Source of the DNA: Gamsiella multidivaricata
Lineage: Eukaryota; Mortierellomycota; Mortierellomycetes; Mortierellales; Mortierellaceae
Length of the DNA stretch: 64,000 nt
Assembly: GCF_025024155.1 (NCBI RefSeq)
Contig: NW_026251731.1
Location: 391,954-455,953 of the forward strand
Direction of reading: 5' to 3'
Each line of letters opens with the position of its first letter. The first letter of the stretch is position 1. The position numbers and the translations under genes were made by a program. Of the stretch, positions 10,710 to 22,696 are shown piece after piece. The notes under the pieces are model-generated. The model was not told where the DNA came from. It saw only the letters and a list, made by a program, of their open reading frames with translations, and did no database searches.

Positions 10710-12393
10710 TTACGACCACACCTAAAAAAGTGATTCAGAACATCAAAGACATGGATCAGCATTGACTATACACTACTGCCGACCATTTTTTTTTTTTTTT
10801 TTTTAAAAAAAAAATAAAAAAAAACCAACATACCTTCAGTGTCGTGTCCCAACTTCCTGTGCACATTGCCATACCATCACTTGCCACACCCAGACAACTG
10901 ACGCGGTTGTCGTGTCCCATCAGCACGCCCACACGTTCTCCTCTGAGAGTATCCCAGACGTTGCAGTTAAAGTCGTCGTATCCAGAGAACAGCAAGCGAC
11001 CCGAAATCGAAAATGCAACAGAGGTGATACCACAGAGAATATTGTCGTGCGTGTAAATGTTCATTTCCCGATCCGCGCGAAGATCAAAAAGTCGGCAAGA
11101 AGCATCATCCGATCCAGTGGCGAATGCATCGCCGCTTGGGAAGAACCTAGGAAAAAAAAAAAAAAAAAAAAAAAGGAAAGGAAAGGAGGAGCGGAATTGA
11201 ACAAGATCGTCAATACCATGTAAGCGATTCCCTATATCCATCCATCGATTCATTCGTCCATTCCTTTATACAGCTTCAGAGATACATACTGGACAGCATT
11301 GATGTCTGATTCGTGACCGGTGAACGTCTGGACACACCGTGCAGTTCTGATGTCCCAGATCTTTGACGTGGCATCGCAGGCTCCTGTGACAAATATGCGT
11401 TGGTCTGGGGATATAGACAAGCTGCAGGTTCATTCGTAATGAAATGAAATATAAAAAAAAAAAGAAAGAAGAGAAAAAAAATCAGTGAGCATTTGACATT
11501 TGGATAGAGGGAACGAACGATACTTCCCTGTTGTGAGGTAAGCAAAGTCGATAGCTATGAAGCATGATGCGGGTACAGGGGTCGCATCACCCTCCCTTGC
11601 TCTGCGCCCACCTCAAATGCACCCATGTATCAGTCAAGCCTAGCGAAGGGATGGTACATACCTCATGACATCTCCAGTATGGTCATTGAACTCCATCAAT
11701 TTGATGCCCGCATCCAGATCCCACAGCATACAGCTCATATCACCACTGGAGGTCAAAATCTGGCGGTCGTTGAGGAATCGGCAGCAAGAGAGATAGCCCG
11801 AGTGCGCGCTCAATTCCCTGGCAACCTTGACGGACCCTTCTCTTGTTCGCAGATTGTAGACGGAACACATATTGTCAAGACCACCGCAAGCAACAAAATT
11901 GCCAGTAGGCGCGTAAGCGCAGGTCATGACCCAGGACGAGCGCAGGGGGATGGCGTAGACCTTGTTGGTCGTATATGCGTCCCAGACAATCAGCTTGCCG
12001 TCCTGAGAAGCCGAGACCAGATGCCGCTTATCGGTGGCCCAGTGCATAGCATAGATCTTGGCCAAATGGCCCTTGAGGACCCTGCGAATCCTCATTCCAA
12101 TGCGGGTCAAGGGCTCTAGTTCCTGAGACATCGACTTCACTGCAGTATCCAATCGTTGTTGTTATTGTCGCCGTCGTATATGTAATATGCGAAAGTGTGA
12201 GTTAGAGACAGGAGCCTGGATGACAAACCAATGCAACAATATCGAGAACATCCACTTCTAAAACGTTTCCTGTTCAATAATAGACCTTACATGAAGTGTC
12301 GTTCAGAGCCGACTTCTTCTCTCTGATCTTATCCTTGAGGAATTCGGCCTCCTTCCGCGCATTGGCGATGCGCTCCGCCATATCGGAACTCAT
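10710..12393 (-). CDS. Heterotrimeric G-protein beta subunit (seven WD40 repeats)
   Basis: Forms the Gbeta-gamma dimer that partners G-alpha in pheromone and nutrient signalling at the plasma membrane. Five exons (12291-12393, 11662-12139, 11290-11421, 10834-11146, 10710-10721) give 345 residues, the usual length. Residues 1-35 form the coiled-coil helix that pairs with gamma. The propeller repeats follow with clear WD/GH signatures: [74 protein letters not shown] and [11 protein letters not shown]. The final exon is 12 nt and encodes only Val-Trp-Ser and the stop, completing the last blade; without it the protein would run into intron sequence. Identity with animal GNB1 is high throughout, so the call is secure. 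Which fungal paralogue it is cannot be told. Confidence 0.95.
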
Positions 12394-14857
12394 GATGATG
12401 GTAAAGTCGGCTGGATGGGCTTAGGTTGAGAGCTGGTTGGAAGGACAATTGGGCGAAAGGACAATTGGGCGGGATCAATTGGATGAGGCCTTAAATCGGT
12501 TAGCCTAGTGTATATGCACAAAAGTTGAACGAGCGTGTCCCTTTAGCGATTGGGAGCGGAAGAAGCTAGGCTAGCGTAAGAATGGACGGAGAAAGTGTCT
12601 GTGGATGGTACTGGGGCCTCAAATGTTACAAGTGACGCGGTTCGAGCTGGGTATGAAAGATATAGGAATAGGAAGAAGATCGCAGGTAATGTGTTTCAGT
12701 TGGTGTATAACACGGCCCCAAGAGTTGGGAATGAAGCGCGAAGGTCGCTGGCAATATGGTTCACGTATGAGAGCGCACGGGTGGATCGTTCGTGATGTGA
12801 TGGGCAGGGACAGGAAAAAAGGTGTTCCAATAAACGGACTACTGCAGGCGGCCCAAGCATAAAATGAAAAATGAATTTGGCAATTTGACGAGCAATGGTG
12901 GTATCAAGGGCAGCGGCAAACCCGGTCGAGCGATACAAGGCAGGGCAAGGGAACACAAGGGAGTAGCAGCTGAAGGAGGAAGGGACGAGAAAGGATTAAA
13001 AGTCGGTTCAATTGGTTCAATTGTGAGCGCTCATAAAAAAACGGAAAAGGTTCACAACGATCCATCATATCTTGGATGAGAGTTGTTTTCCATTCCCTCG
13101 TGTGTACGATTGAGTGTTTGTATGCGTTTGCATGCGTTTGTATGCGTTTGTATGCGTTTATGTTTGGATATGTGTAAAGGGAGCGAAGGACGGATAAATT
13201 ATCCAGCTGGGGACAATATAACGATCATGAGAAGCAATGGAGAAGGATGGGCATGTGGAATGTGCAGGAGTGAGATGTCAAGTGTGAGGTGTCAAGGCGC
13301 GATGTGACAAGAGATGGGTCCTGGTTCTGGTTCCTGAATGGATTCCATAGATGAGGATGTGGGTTCGGAGACGAGGGTGCGACATGGGGATGATCTGTAC
13401 CTGGAGAGGTGGGGAGGGAGGGATCGGATGGTGGGGCGAGAATGGGTATATGAAAAGAGGAAAGACGGGATGAGAGGAAAAGAGGGCGGAGTGAAGAGGG
13501 AGGAAGGAGTATGAACGAGACTATATCGGTCAGTCGAATATGAACGGGAGGAAGGGGAAGGGACAGAGTACCAGGGCGAGTTGGACAATTGCTCGAAAAT
13601 GGGGGATGCGGAGCAGACATCGCACGAAAGAAAGTGAGCCATAAGCTGGTGCAGGTGCAGGTGCTGGTGGGCCGTGGTGTTGCAGAGAAAATGAAACATG
13701 GTGCCCGAACCAGTCGTTAATTCGTGATTGGTGGATAACAACACCCTCTTCCCTATTCACAGGCAATCACACACACACACACGACGACAACAGCAAGCCC
13801 ATTTATTAGCAACTCATCTTCAACGCTCTAAACCCGCATGCATTTCTCCAGTAAGCTGGAACGAGGGATGGATACATAATCCTGACCATTTCACAATTAG
13901 GACCATCTCCTCGCTTTCATCAGCCAGGAAAGCAACGCGAGCACGTCTTCAGCTCAACCATCCTGTGAAGCCGTCAAGGGCCCTTCAAGAGGTTTCGTAG
14001 AGTGATATCGCCACTAGCCCCTTGCCCTTTGGGATGAACCAGTTAAAAAAAGGGAGCCAAAGTGGCAGGGGCCAGAGCAACACTGTTCAGGGTCCGTTGG
14101 CAACCACAATGAGCGGCGGCCAAACATCGATATAGCTCCCAGACGCGTCGGAGGAAAAAAAAACAGAGGGGAGCAACGAGGGGTGATGCGCGTTGGCCGA
14201 TCGAAACAGAAAAGGGGTCTCGACATTTTGCACCTGTTGATATTTCTCTCGTGAGCTGAGATGGTACAGACGAGAAAGGCGATGCATGAATCGCACCCTG
14301 AGCATTTGAACGATTGTATCTAAGCCGAGATCCATCACTGAATCAACAGAGGATCTCGGTAGTCCAATTGCATCCCGGTACCTCATTGATGTCCCATAAA
14401 GGTCTGCAACTGAGACGTTTGGTACTACCGTGCGTAGAATGAAAAGTCGTGCTACAGGGAACGCTCACCATTTATGTTTCTGACATTTCAATAGTGCATG
14501 CAGCGTTTAATACGACAGCTCCTTCACAGGTCTCTGGCGATATCTGGTCCCGTATAAAATGATGAACAACCCATGGTGGCATTGACAACAACCGCTTCTT
14601 CCTTCTTCCGCCGGGACGTTCAGTTATATTGCGTTGATGCAGAGAAAGGTGGTATTCACAACAAAGAAGAGTTTGTTCCTATGTCTCTATTTTTTTAATT
14701 TGCAGAGAGCTGCATCTCAGGTCTATATTTATGAGAGCGAACCAATACTATCTTTTTTGTTGAGAGCAGGTTATATTAGATCATGAAAATCGAATAGAGG
14801 GTTGTAGGTGGTCGGATGTTGTAAACAAATAGAAGAGTGCCTGAAGTCTGTCTGCGC
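12394..14857. other. 2.5-kb region without a recognisable gene
   Basis: Holds the G-beta promoter and the 3' flank of the wall-protein gene. Open frames exist on both strands (for example 14087-14386 minus, 13292-13744 minus), but none shows a domain, a consistent intron model or a convincing start. A 10-bp tandem repeat lies at 13115-13165. The region may include decayed mobile DNA. Confidence 0.45.
13115..13165. repeat. Tandem repeat, 10-bp unit TATGCGTTTG, about four copies
   Basis: Four adjacent units at 13121-13160, with one T-to-C and one G-to-A variant, plus partial flanking copies. It is non-coding as far as can be seen. Confidence 0.85.
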
Positions 14858-15485
14858 TTAAAGAGCAAACTGGAGAGCGGCGGCAGCAGCACCGGTCAAG
14901 GCAAAAAGCGAGCCAGCAAGGAGCGACGACGCAGAGCTGGGCTTGTCGGCAGCCGCTGGGGAGGTGGTGGCCGCTGGGGGAGCAGCGGTGGTGGAAGCAG
15001 GGGCAGAGGTGGGGTTGTTGATCTGGAAGGTGGTGCTGTACGAGGTCTGAGGGGTGGTGACAACACGGATGGAGTAAACACCGGAGCTGACGGTGGTGGG
15101 CACAGCGATGTTGGCTCTGGTGGTGTTGCCTGAGCAGTCAATGGTGCCAAGTGCAGCAACGAAGCGAACAGCAGTCGAAGGACCATCGACGAGCTCGACG
15201 GGCACAGCGTGCGACGAGTTGCCCATACTAGCGCAGTTGCCACTCCACTGGAGGAACTCTGTGTTACCGGCAGTCCACTGGCTTCCGGTAATGGGATTGC
15301 TATAGTCGAGAGAAACATGAAGACATAAAGCGATTACTATGCTTTGCTCGACCGTTTGAGACAAGTGCTGAACGCATTTACTTTTATGAAATGCGAATGT
15401 AAAATCCCTACCTGATCTGGATAGACTGGGCGCTGGAGACAGCGATGGCGGTCGCGGCAACGGCAAGGGCAGAGATGAACTTCAT
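14858..15485 (-). CDS. Small secreted KRE9/KNH1-like, GPI-anchored wall protein
   Basis: Members of the Kre9/Knh1 family (Ser/Thr-rich GPI-anchored proteins) are secreted and act in or on the cell wall; specific activity is unknown. Two exons (15412-15485 and 14858-15299) give 171 residues. Residues 1-19 are a classic signal peptide (Lys, then a run of Ala/Val/Ile, ending SSAQ). Next is an Ig-like Kre9 domain at about 20-115, starting IQISNPITGSQWTAGN with paired Cys residues around WSGNC and IDCSG. A Ser/Thr/Ala/Pro-rich linker follows, then a C-terminal hydrophobic tail (LLAGSLFALTGAAAAALQF) after small residues, as expected for a GPI signal. Strong C-ending codon bias suggests high expression. 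Confidence 0.82.
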
Positions 15486-15965
15486 GGTGGATGTTTACGA
15501 GTGAGTGAGGGTGTAGGTTAAAGGGCAGGAGGATTTTTTCTTTGCAGGGATGCTGGGATAGGGATTGGGAAGGGTCGAGATTCGAGAAGAAAAAGAAGAG
15601 GAGAAAAGAGGAAAAGACAGGCAGTAACACTGCAGAGATTATAAGCATCGAACGGAGACAAAGCTTTGGCTCCAACTGCTTACGGCCCAGGCTGCAGGCA
15701 CATCGGGGCCATATAGGGACAGCTGGAACGTTGAAGGTCAAAATACCAGCAACTGGTCGCGTCCCAAAATAGCCCCTGCAACTGCTTTGCCATACCAGAG
15801 TTGAGCTGCTCACAAGATTAATATCGATTAGGTATTGGTAAGACAAGCCACTGGAGGGAGTCTGCATCGCATGTGCTGTGTCCTTCCCGTTGCACGACCG
15901 CGGCATATGAGCACTGTACCCCCCACGACTGGTTGAACCCTCTCTTTTTACTATTCAACTTCATT
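15486..15965. other. Divergent promoter region (wall protein / ribosomal protein eS1)
   Basis: 480 bp between a minus-strand gene and a plus-strand gene. The eS1 side ends in a pyrimidine-rich tract just before the proposed ATG, as often seen at ribosomal protein genes. No specific sites are claimed. Confidence 0.5.
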
Positions 15966-17944
15966 ATGGGTACTGTGATTGACTATTGCGTTGGATTGTT
16001 GTGCATCCATCGATCGCAAGGAGACATGATAGCTAACTATCGATTGCCATCTATTCATCTATCCACCAATCTATATACTATCGCTTTATGCTGCCGCTCA
16101 TTAAATCGCACCCATCGACCACTTTCGACTCTAAACTGCCTTTGATATCTGGAATCAACAAATCTCTGCGGGATCTTGAACTCGATCGCAACTTTTTTTT
16201 TTTTTTTTTTTTTCACGACTTGGCACTGGAACAACGAAACTTGATGTTCATCATGCCGAATCTGACATCATCCAACCTTTGCTCGTTCGCACTTGGAATC
16301 GACTCTTTCACGCGGATCTATTGCTTCCGGACTACTGGGAAAAAAATTTTGACTGGATCACAAACAACAACTGCTGCAAACCGATCAACTCTTGGAACTG
16401 CCGCTATGAACAACAACAACAGCCGTTGGAAAGAATAAGTAAGGGATTTTATGGCAGCTTTGGTTTTCTATCGCTCGGTAATACTATAATACCATCTGGT
16501 TTGTGTATTGACATAGACGTCCTCTTCACTTTTAGGCGTCTCTCGAAAGGCAAGAAGGGTCTCAAGAAGAAGGTGTAAAGTATCGTTCCAGGGCATCTGC
16601 TGTGAACATCTCAATATGGACAGAACCAAGGAAGCACAGGAAAGCAGCTCGATCAGGATGGAGAAACGATTAGCGATCAGGGACTGCATGTTATGGACGG
16701 ATCAGCTTACCTAGTGTACCGCATCAGTATGCTCAACAACAGCGGCAACTTTGCGAAAGGAATGAGCTTTCAGTATGGCTCGTTTGATAGACATCGCTCT
16801 ACACGACCCCGAGACTGCTCATAACCGCCTGTGAAGACTACGCCCCTCTTCAGCTTCAATCACCTGTAGGCGGAATTCCTTTCGAAGGACTGAGCCTATA
16901 CTATAATGCAACATGTGTCTATACACCAAGGACAGATCTCCAACCCTAGTGGAACAACGATTATCATATCGCCATAACAGCAATTACATCGCAGCTTCGC
17001 GAAAGTCCAAAAACAATATCGGATTCTATCTCTATCAACACGGAAGTCGTGATGGGCATGGTGCTGATATTATCCTTGCCCGTTTTTTGTGTTCGTGATA
17101 ATTAGTGTCGACCCCTTCACCCGTAAGGATTGGTATGATATCAAGGCTCCTTCCACCTTCGATGTTCGCAACGTCGGCAAGACCCTCGTCAACCGCACCC
17201 AGGGTATGAAGAACGCTAACGACGCCTTGAAGGGCCGCGTCCTCGAGATCTCCCTCGCTGATTTGAACAAGAACGAGGAGTACTCTTTCCGCAAGGTCAA
17301 GCTGAGAGTTGATGAGGTCCAGGGCAAGAACTGCCTCACCAACTTCCACGGCATGGACATGACCTCGGACAAGCTCCGCTCCATGGTCCGCAAGTGGCAG
17401 GTACGACAAACACACCACATTCATTTCTTTGGATTACAAGGATCTCTATAGACTGGAACAGTTGTCCGCGCTTTTCAATTGCAATTACTGATATTGTGTT
17501 ATTTGCTTTATTGCGACAAAATAGTCCATCATCGAGGCTCACGTTGATGTCAAGACCACCGATGGTTACTTGCTCCGCCTCTTCGCTGTTGCCTTCACCA
17601 AGAAGGGTATGAACCAGGTCAAGAAGACCACCTACGCTCAGTCTGCCCAGATCCGTCAGATCCGCAAGAAGATGTTCGAGATCATGATTGCCCAGGCTAC
17701 CTCGTGCGACTTGAAGGAGCTCGTCCACAAGTTCATCCCCGAGGTCATCGGTAACGAGATTGAGAAGTCGTGCAAGTCGATCTACCCCCTCCGTGATGTT
17801 TTCATTCGCAAGGTCAAGATCCTCAAGGCCCCCAAGTTCGATCTCGGCAAGCTTCTCGAGCTCCACTCTGGTGCTGACAACGAGACTGGCGCCAAGGTCG
17901 ACCGCAAGGACTTCAAGGAGCCCGAGGTCCTCGCTGAGGTTTAA
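15966..17944 (+). CDS. RPS1: 40S ribosomal protein eS1 (RPS1/RPS3A)
   Basis: Structural protein of the small ribosomal subunit, near the mRNA exit and platform. Proposed exons: 15966-15969, 16423-16438, 16536-16574, 17106-17400 and 17525-17944, giving 257 residues. N-terminal sequence is [20 protein letters not shown], then [26 protein letters not shown] and [16 protein letters not shown]; it agrees with eS1 to the end. The first exon is inferred: only ATG plus one base precedes a 453-nt intron whose donor (GTACTG) is weak; intron placement right after the ATG is common in fungal ribosomal protein genes. The 16-nt second exon and the donor at 16575 are both required by frame and homology. Strong codon bias fits very high expression. 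The exon 1 position is the least certain part. Confidence 0.88.
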
Positions 17945-19011
17945 AGCCATTCCTACCCCTCACTTTGAACGCTCTGAAATAAAACACTTGTTATCTTTTT
18001 AGATAACGGCCATTTTGTTTTGTTGTTTTGCATGTTGACTCTGGAATGACTACCTATGGGCGATGGGAACGACGAAGATGACAACCGCTATCGTGGCAGG
18101 GGGCAAGGATTTCGCGCCAAACAGTCAAGCATTTCAGGCACATGAATTGTTTGCGGATTTTATTTGAAGACCCCATTTTTCGACCGCATTTGCCCCAGAT
18201 GGACTCAGCAGCGAATTGTCCGGAAGACCGCTCTGTTTGTGTTGCAAAGCGTCTTTTCAACCTCCACATGCTAAAGATAAGAGAACGGTCAATGCATGCG
18301 CTGTGGCGGGGTACCGGGACCCATGGGGGGCATATGCTCACAAGTACAAATGTACTTTATTCTCTGTTGTCGTGGGGTACAAACCAAGAAATAATGCACA
18401 AATGTGAAGCCATTAATGACAACGTTCTTTTTTCTTTTTTTTTTTTTGCATTGAAAGTAAGCCCAGTGGCACAAATTATCATATGCGAAAGGACAATAGG
18501 CCAGTACCCGATCGTTGTCGAGACAATGCTAAAAAGCACAAACGGCTGTAGTTGATTTTGCGCTTATGAATAGCCCTTGAACAGGCGTGAACCCTAGGTC
18601 ATAACGCGGTATACAAACCTGGCATCAATGGAGGTAGACTCTGTGTGCCTTTTCGACGGTTCCTAAAGTCGTTCATCGACAACGACGTAGAGAACACGGA
18701 CACACAGATTGCATCTGCATATGACAGAGCTGTAGGAGGAACGAGAGCCCAATGTCGTTCGATGTTATTTGTATGGTGCGTAGAAGAAATATTGCATGTG
18801 TGTGTGTCCCTTAGAGGGAGCAATTGCTGAGGAGAATGGCCCAACCGCTCCTCGGCCTCGTGGATGGCCGCGGCCATATTTATACCTGTTGCAAAAACAC
18901 CTGCTTTCATATTTCTTTTGCTCCTTAAACTCATTCAACCCCCGCATCTCATTCTCATTTCCATTCTCATCTCATCTCATCACTGCACCCGTTACGCTTG
19001 ATCAGACAACT
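17945..19011. other. Intergenic: eS1 3' flank and monoacylglycerol lipase promoter
   Basis: No gene recognised. AATAAA near 17980 fits eS1 polyadenylation. A TATA-like TATTTATA at 18877-18884 lies 128 nt before the lipase start, followed by the CT/CA-rich leader typical of this genome. Confidence 0.55.
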
Positions 19012-20326
19012 ATGGCCGCCACGCAAGAGAAACCAAGAACCAAGGAGGAGTGGATTAAATCCGAGGATGGCCACGAGATCTTCACAAAGACATGGTACGC
19101 TGTCGGTACTCCCGTGGCATCCATCGTCTTTGTTCACGGGCTCGGAGAGCATATCGTTCGTAAGTCGACACTTCTCACAAGGATCCCACCACAGGGCAAC
19201 TTCCCAGTTCGTGAACGCGTGCAGTGCATGTTTGCTTGCTTGTTTACTGGGCTAAGTCGCTTTCGAAACCTTTTCGATGTTAGGTTACGATCACGTTTTC
19301 GAAGAGTTCAGCAAGGCTAACTTCCAGGTCTCTGGATTCGACCAGCGTGGATTCGGTCAAACAGGTGAGGAGTGTTGCTGGAGGGCTGTGAGATATGAGA
19401 ACGACGATGAGAAAAAAAAAAAAGAAGGGCATTCTAACACGGTTTGACATATCCCCCCGCATAGGCAAGAAGACAAAGACCTTGGGACGCACTGGAGGAT
19501 ATGCCAAGGCCATCCCCGACATCACCGCTGCATTGAAGCGCGGTGAGATCGAAGGTATTCCTTTATTCCTTATGGGCCATTCTTATGTAAGTTGATGAAC
19601 CAGCTCGATCGTTTGGGATATCCTCGGAGATTATAAATGGATGTTAGTCTGGACCTAATACACCGTGCACTTTTTTATTTTATTTTTTGCATGTTTGATT
19701 GAACACAGGGAGGAAGCCTGGTTCTCAACTACGATTGCATCGGACCCTTGCGCACAAAGCTCTCAGGCCTCATCGCCTCTGCACCCCTCGTCCTCGCCTC
19801 AGCGCCGACTCGTCCTAACAGCCTGACCGTGTCCTTCGCAGGTGCTGTCTCCAAGATCATGCCCTCGCTCAGGATTCCCATCAACCTCTCCTCAAAGTAC
19901 ATCTCGCGTGACCCCAAGGAGGTCACAAAATACAACGACGACCCTCTCGTTCACGGTTACGGCACCACCAAGGGATTGTTTGACATGTTGTCGAACGGAA
20001 AGTTGTTGCTCACGACCCGTTACCAGGAAATCTGCGCTGATGTCCCACTGTTGATCTGCCATGGAACTGCGGATGGATTGACGGATCAGGACGCGAGCAA
20101 GGCCTTCTTTGACAAGATCCAAGTCAAGGACAAGGAATACAAGGTCTATTCGGATCATTATCATGAGCTCCACAATGAGCCCGAGGATGATCGCAAGGTC
20201 GTGATTGATTACTATATCCAATGGATCCGTGCTCATTTGCCTAAGCAGCCTGTCGCGGAGACTGTTATTGCTGCGCCTGAGGCTGTCCCTGTCGCTGAGG
20301 CCGCGGAGACAGTAGTGGTTGCGTAA
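19012..20326 (+). CDS. Monoacylglycerol lipase, alpha/beta hydrolase (Yju3-like)
   Basis: Hydrolyses monoacylglycerol to glycerol and fatty acid, the last step of neutral-lipid breakdown. Four exons (19012-19159, 19284-19364, 19465-19586, 19709-20326) give 322 residues. Features in order: FVHGLGEH (oxyanion HG) near 40; SGFDQRGFGQT, the D-x-R-G-x-G stretch usual in this family; GHSYGG with the nucleophile Ser at 116, split exactly by intron 3; and ICHGTADGLTD carrying the acid. HELHNEPE carries the catalytic His near the C-terminus. The last 25 residues are an Ala/Val/Glu extension of no known role. The upstream in-frame extension was rejected because it is promoter-like. Location is probably lipid droplet, ER or outer mitochondrial membrane, by analogy with yeast. 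Confidence 0.9.
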
Positions 20327-20951
20327 GGGTGATGTGAAGCACTCGGGTCTGTTTTTTTTTCTTCTTCTCGGTACACATCTAATAATGCAATATATCTGTA
20401 ATTCCCTGTCCAGAAGCAATAAAGTACGCATCCTTTCCACAATGCACAACTTCGCGGAGTAAGCAAGCTAGAAAATAGGAGTTAGGGCAGCTACTTATTT
20501 AGTGGATCATAGGCACCAGAACAGCACTCTAGAGAATGGCCGTTGCGTGGGATCTGTAGTAAGCCTAGTCTAGCACGCCATGGACTCGTATGAGAAGCGT
20601 CAAATGGTGATGGAAAGGGCAGCAGGGTATGATCCATTCTGGATAAAGCATGAGCAGGTTTGTGACGATCATGATGGTAAACTGCTGAACACCGGCCAAT
20701 GAAATCCGTGCATTTATGGTGCTGTGCTGTGCATGGACGCCCCACCTATGACTATCAGGACCATAAATCTGCTTCTTCACTTCTTTCCCCAGTTCTTTCC
20801 ATTGCTCCTTTTCCTTGTTTCCTTCTTTCACATCCACCCTTCACGTTGTTTTTCTCACTTTATCTCTTCACTTTCTTCTTTTACTTCCTTTTACTTTTAC
20901 CTACCCACAGCCGTGGACAAACAAACATAGCAACACAAGGACATTACAACT
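20327..20951. other. Intergenic, pyrimidine-rich leader before the Ala-rich gene
   Basis: No gene seen. From about 20760 to 20920 the plus strand is dominated by CTT/TTC runs typical of fungal promoters and 5' leaders. Confidence 0.5.
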
Positions 20952-21901
20952 ATGAGTTCCGGTACGAGGTAAGGACCTCTCGACGCCGATTCCACCGCGC
21001 TCATTACTGCAGTGCATCTCGTTAAAACTCTGGGTGACTAAACTCCTCCAAATATAGTTCCCAGGACCTTCGGCGTCAAGAGCAGCTAGACATAGTACAA
21101 GCAGCGTTGGAAGCCGCAGCAGAAGTGAGAAACACTGTGGAGGGCGGACAGGCAGTAGCATCAAGCGTCGATTCGGTAGCCGACGAAGCTGAGGACGAGG
21201 TGGGGTCAACATGCGCCGCAGCAGAAGATGCAAGGCGCGCGGCATCTGACGCTGCCGCTGTGACGGCACGAGCCGATGAAGCAGTCGAAACAGGACAAGC
21301 AACCCTATCACGACTTCTTCAAAACCAGCAGCCTACTGTAGCACAGGAAGCTATACATGCAGCTGGAAAAGTGATAGAGAGCGCGATAGCGGCCGTGATG
21401 GACGCAGAGGAAGCGATAGAGGTAGCTACTTCAGCAGCGGAAGCAGCAGATGAAGAGGCAGTGGCAGTACAGGAGGCAGCAGATTGGGCAAGAGGTGATG
21501 CAAGGAGAATTTCCAGAGCAGCATATACTGTTGATGAAGCGGCACTGGCGGTAGAGGAACGGGTGGAAGAATTAGAGGAGGCAGCAGAGAATATACGGTC
21601 CGAAGAGCGATGCCTACGGGTAATGATGGAGGAATCTGACGACGCCGTACAAAATGCGAAGGAAAAGATAGTGAAAGCGGACGCAGCTGCAACGAAGGCA
21701 CGGGCGGCAGCAGAGGCGACAAGAGAGAAAGGTGAAATCGTCGGAGCAGAAGCAGCAGCAGTTGAAGCGGCAGTGGAAAAAAGCAGCCATTGCAGTTATG
21801 GCGGGGCAGTAGTAGGAGAAGGGGCGGGGGGAGGACCGGACGAGGAAGCTGGAGTGATTGCACTACTTTTTTCGCATTCTCCGATCCGCAATTTTCGCTA
21901 G
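20952..21901 (+). CDS. Ala/Glu-rich helical (coiled-coil) protein of unknown function
   Basis: I do not recognise the family. Two exons, 20952-20968 and 21058-21901, give 286 residues starting MSSGTRSSQDLRRQEQ. From about 15 to 250 the sequence is almost uninterrupted Ala, Glu, Val, Asp and Arg with few Pro or Gly. This predicts long amphipathic helices or coiled coil, with repeats such as EAAAEVR, AVTARADEAVE and AATKARAAAEATREK. No signal peptide or membrane segment is visible. The last about 40 residues change abruptly to a Gly/Ser/His/Phe composition after an A6 run at 21778-21783. A one-base shift there would continue the Ala-rich pattern for 11 codons to a double TAG, so the true C-terminus may differ. 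Codon use lacks the strong bias of its neighbours. Confidence 0.6.
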
Positions 21902-22696
21902 TATCCATCACTACGTTCTTCTTCTTTTTCGCATGTGGGAGAACATAAATACGATACATCTTTTGAACGAGGATTTTCCTGGCGTATTAACACGAACAGG
22001 TGTTTGGAATGCAAGGGCCGATAGACAATAGACCTTGAAACAGTGACTCTACGTAGAGCCAATGTATTAGTAAAGTACTTCATGCCAATTGTAGATAGAT
22101 ACCTAGTTCCTCCAAAGAGATCTACTTCACCGCTAAAAACCCTCGCAAGAAGTATCGCTTTAGAGACAAGGATAATACTGATGACAATGAGCTAGCTGAT
22201 CGAGGATTGTGAACGCTTTAGCGAGGCGCAGAAATAGCGACAGGAACCTCGAATGTACCGAAAAAAGATCGGCTTTGAAAATACAGATGTTTTTTCTTCA
22301 AAGGACGAGCTAGGGCTTCGGGCCGTCCACGATCGAGGGATGAAGCCGAAGTGGGGGGCGATGCCGCTACTATGCAGCAGCATATGCTAGAGATTGAACA
22401 AATGAGAAAACAGCTGGCTCAGCCAAGAGTCAAAGGTCTGCTAATTCTCCGCACTTTGCCTTAAACTGCGCTTGATACCGAAAATCCCTTTGAGCTTCAT
22501 AGACATAAAAGAAATGGAATGCATAGTTCCGAGAAATATTTTCGTCTGCTTTATTAGCGGTATGTTGAATACAGATGGGTCAAGGAAGAGCAGCGATGGG
22601 GGGGGGTATGTTGAGATACTTTACAATGATTAAGTTGGGGAATAGCTAACTAGATGACAGGATGCAAAATGCAGGAGAGGGTATGCCTTTTTTCGT
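21902..22696. other. Intergenic with weak coding-like fragments
   Basis: Between the convergent Ala-rich and permease genes. A 61-codon + frame at 22279-22464 reads like a short helical segment (MQQHMLEIEQMRKQLAQ), but overlaps a similarly plausible frame and has no usable start. Possibly an old gene or transposon fragment. Confidence 0.35.

Noticed and set aside
13292..13744. 150-codon minus-strand frame
   Set aside because: Ser/Pro/His-rich translation of a purine-rich tract; no start context, no homology recognised.
22279..22464. Short helical frame between the Ala-rich and permease genes
   Set aside because: Lacks an upstream ATG and competes with an equally plausible overlapping frame; mentioned only as possible relic.
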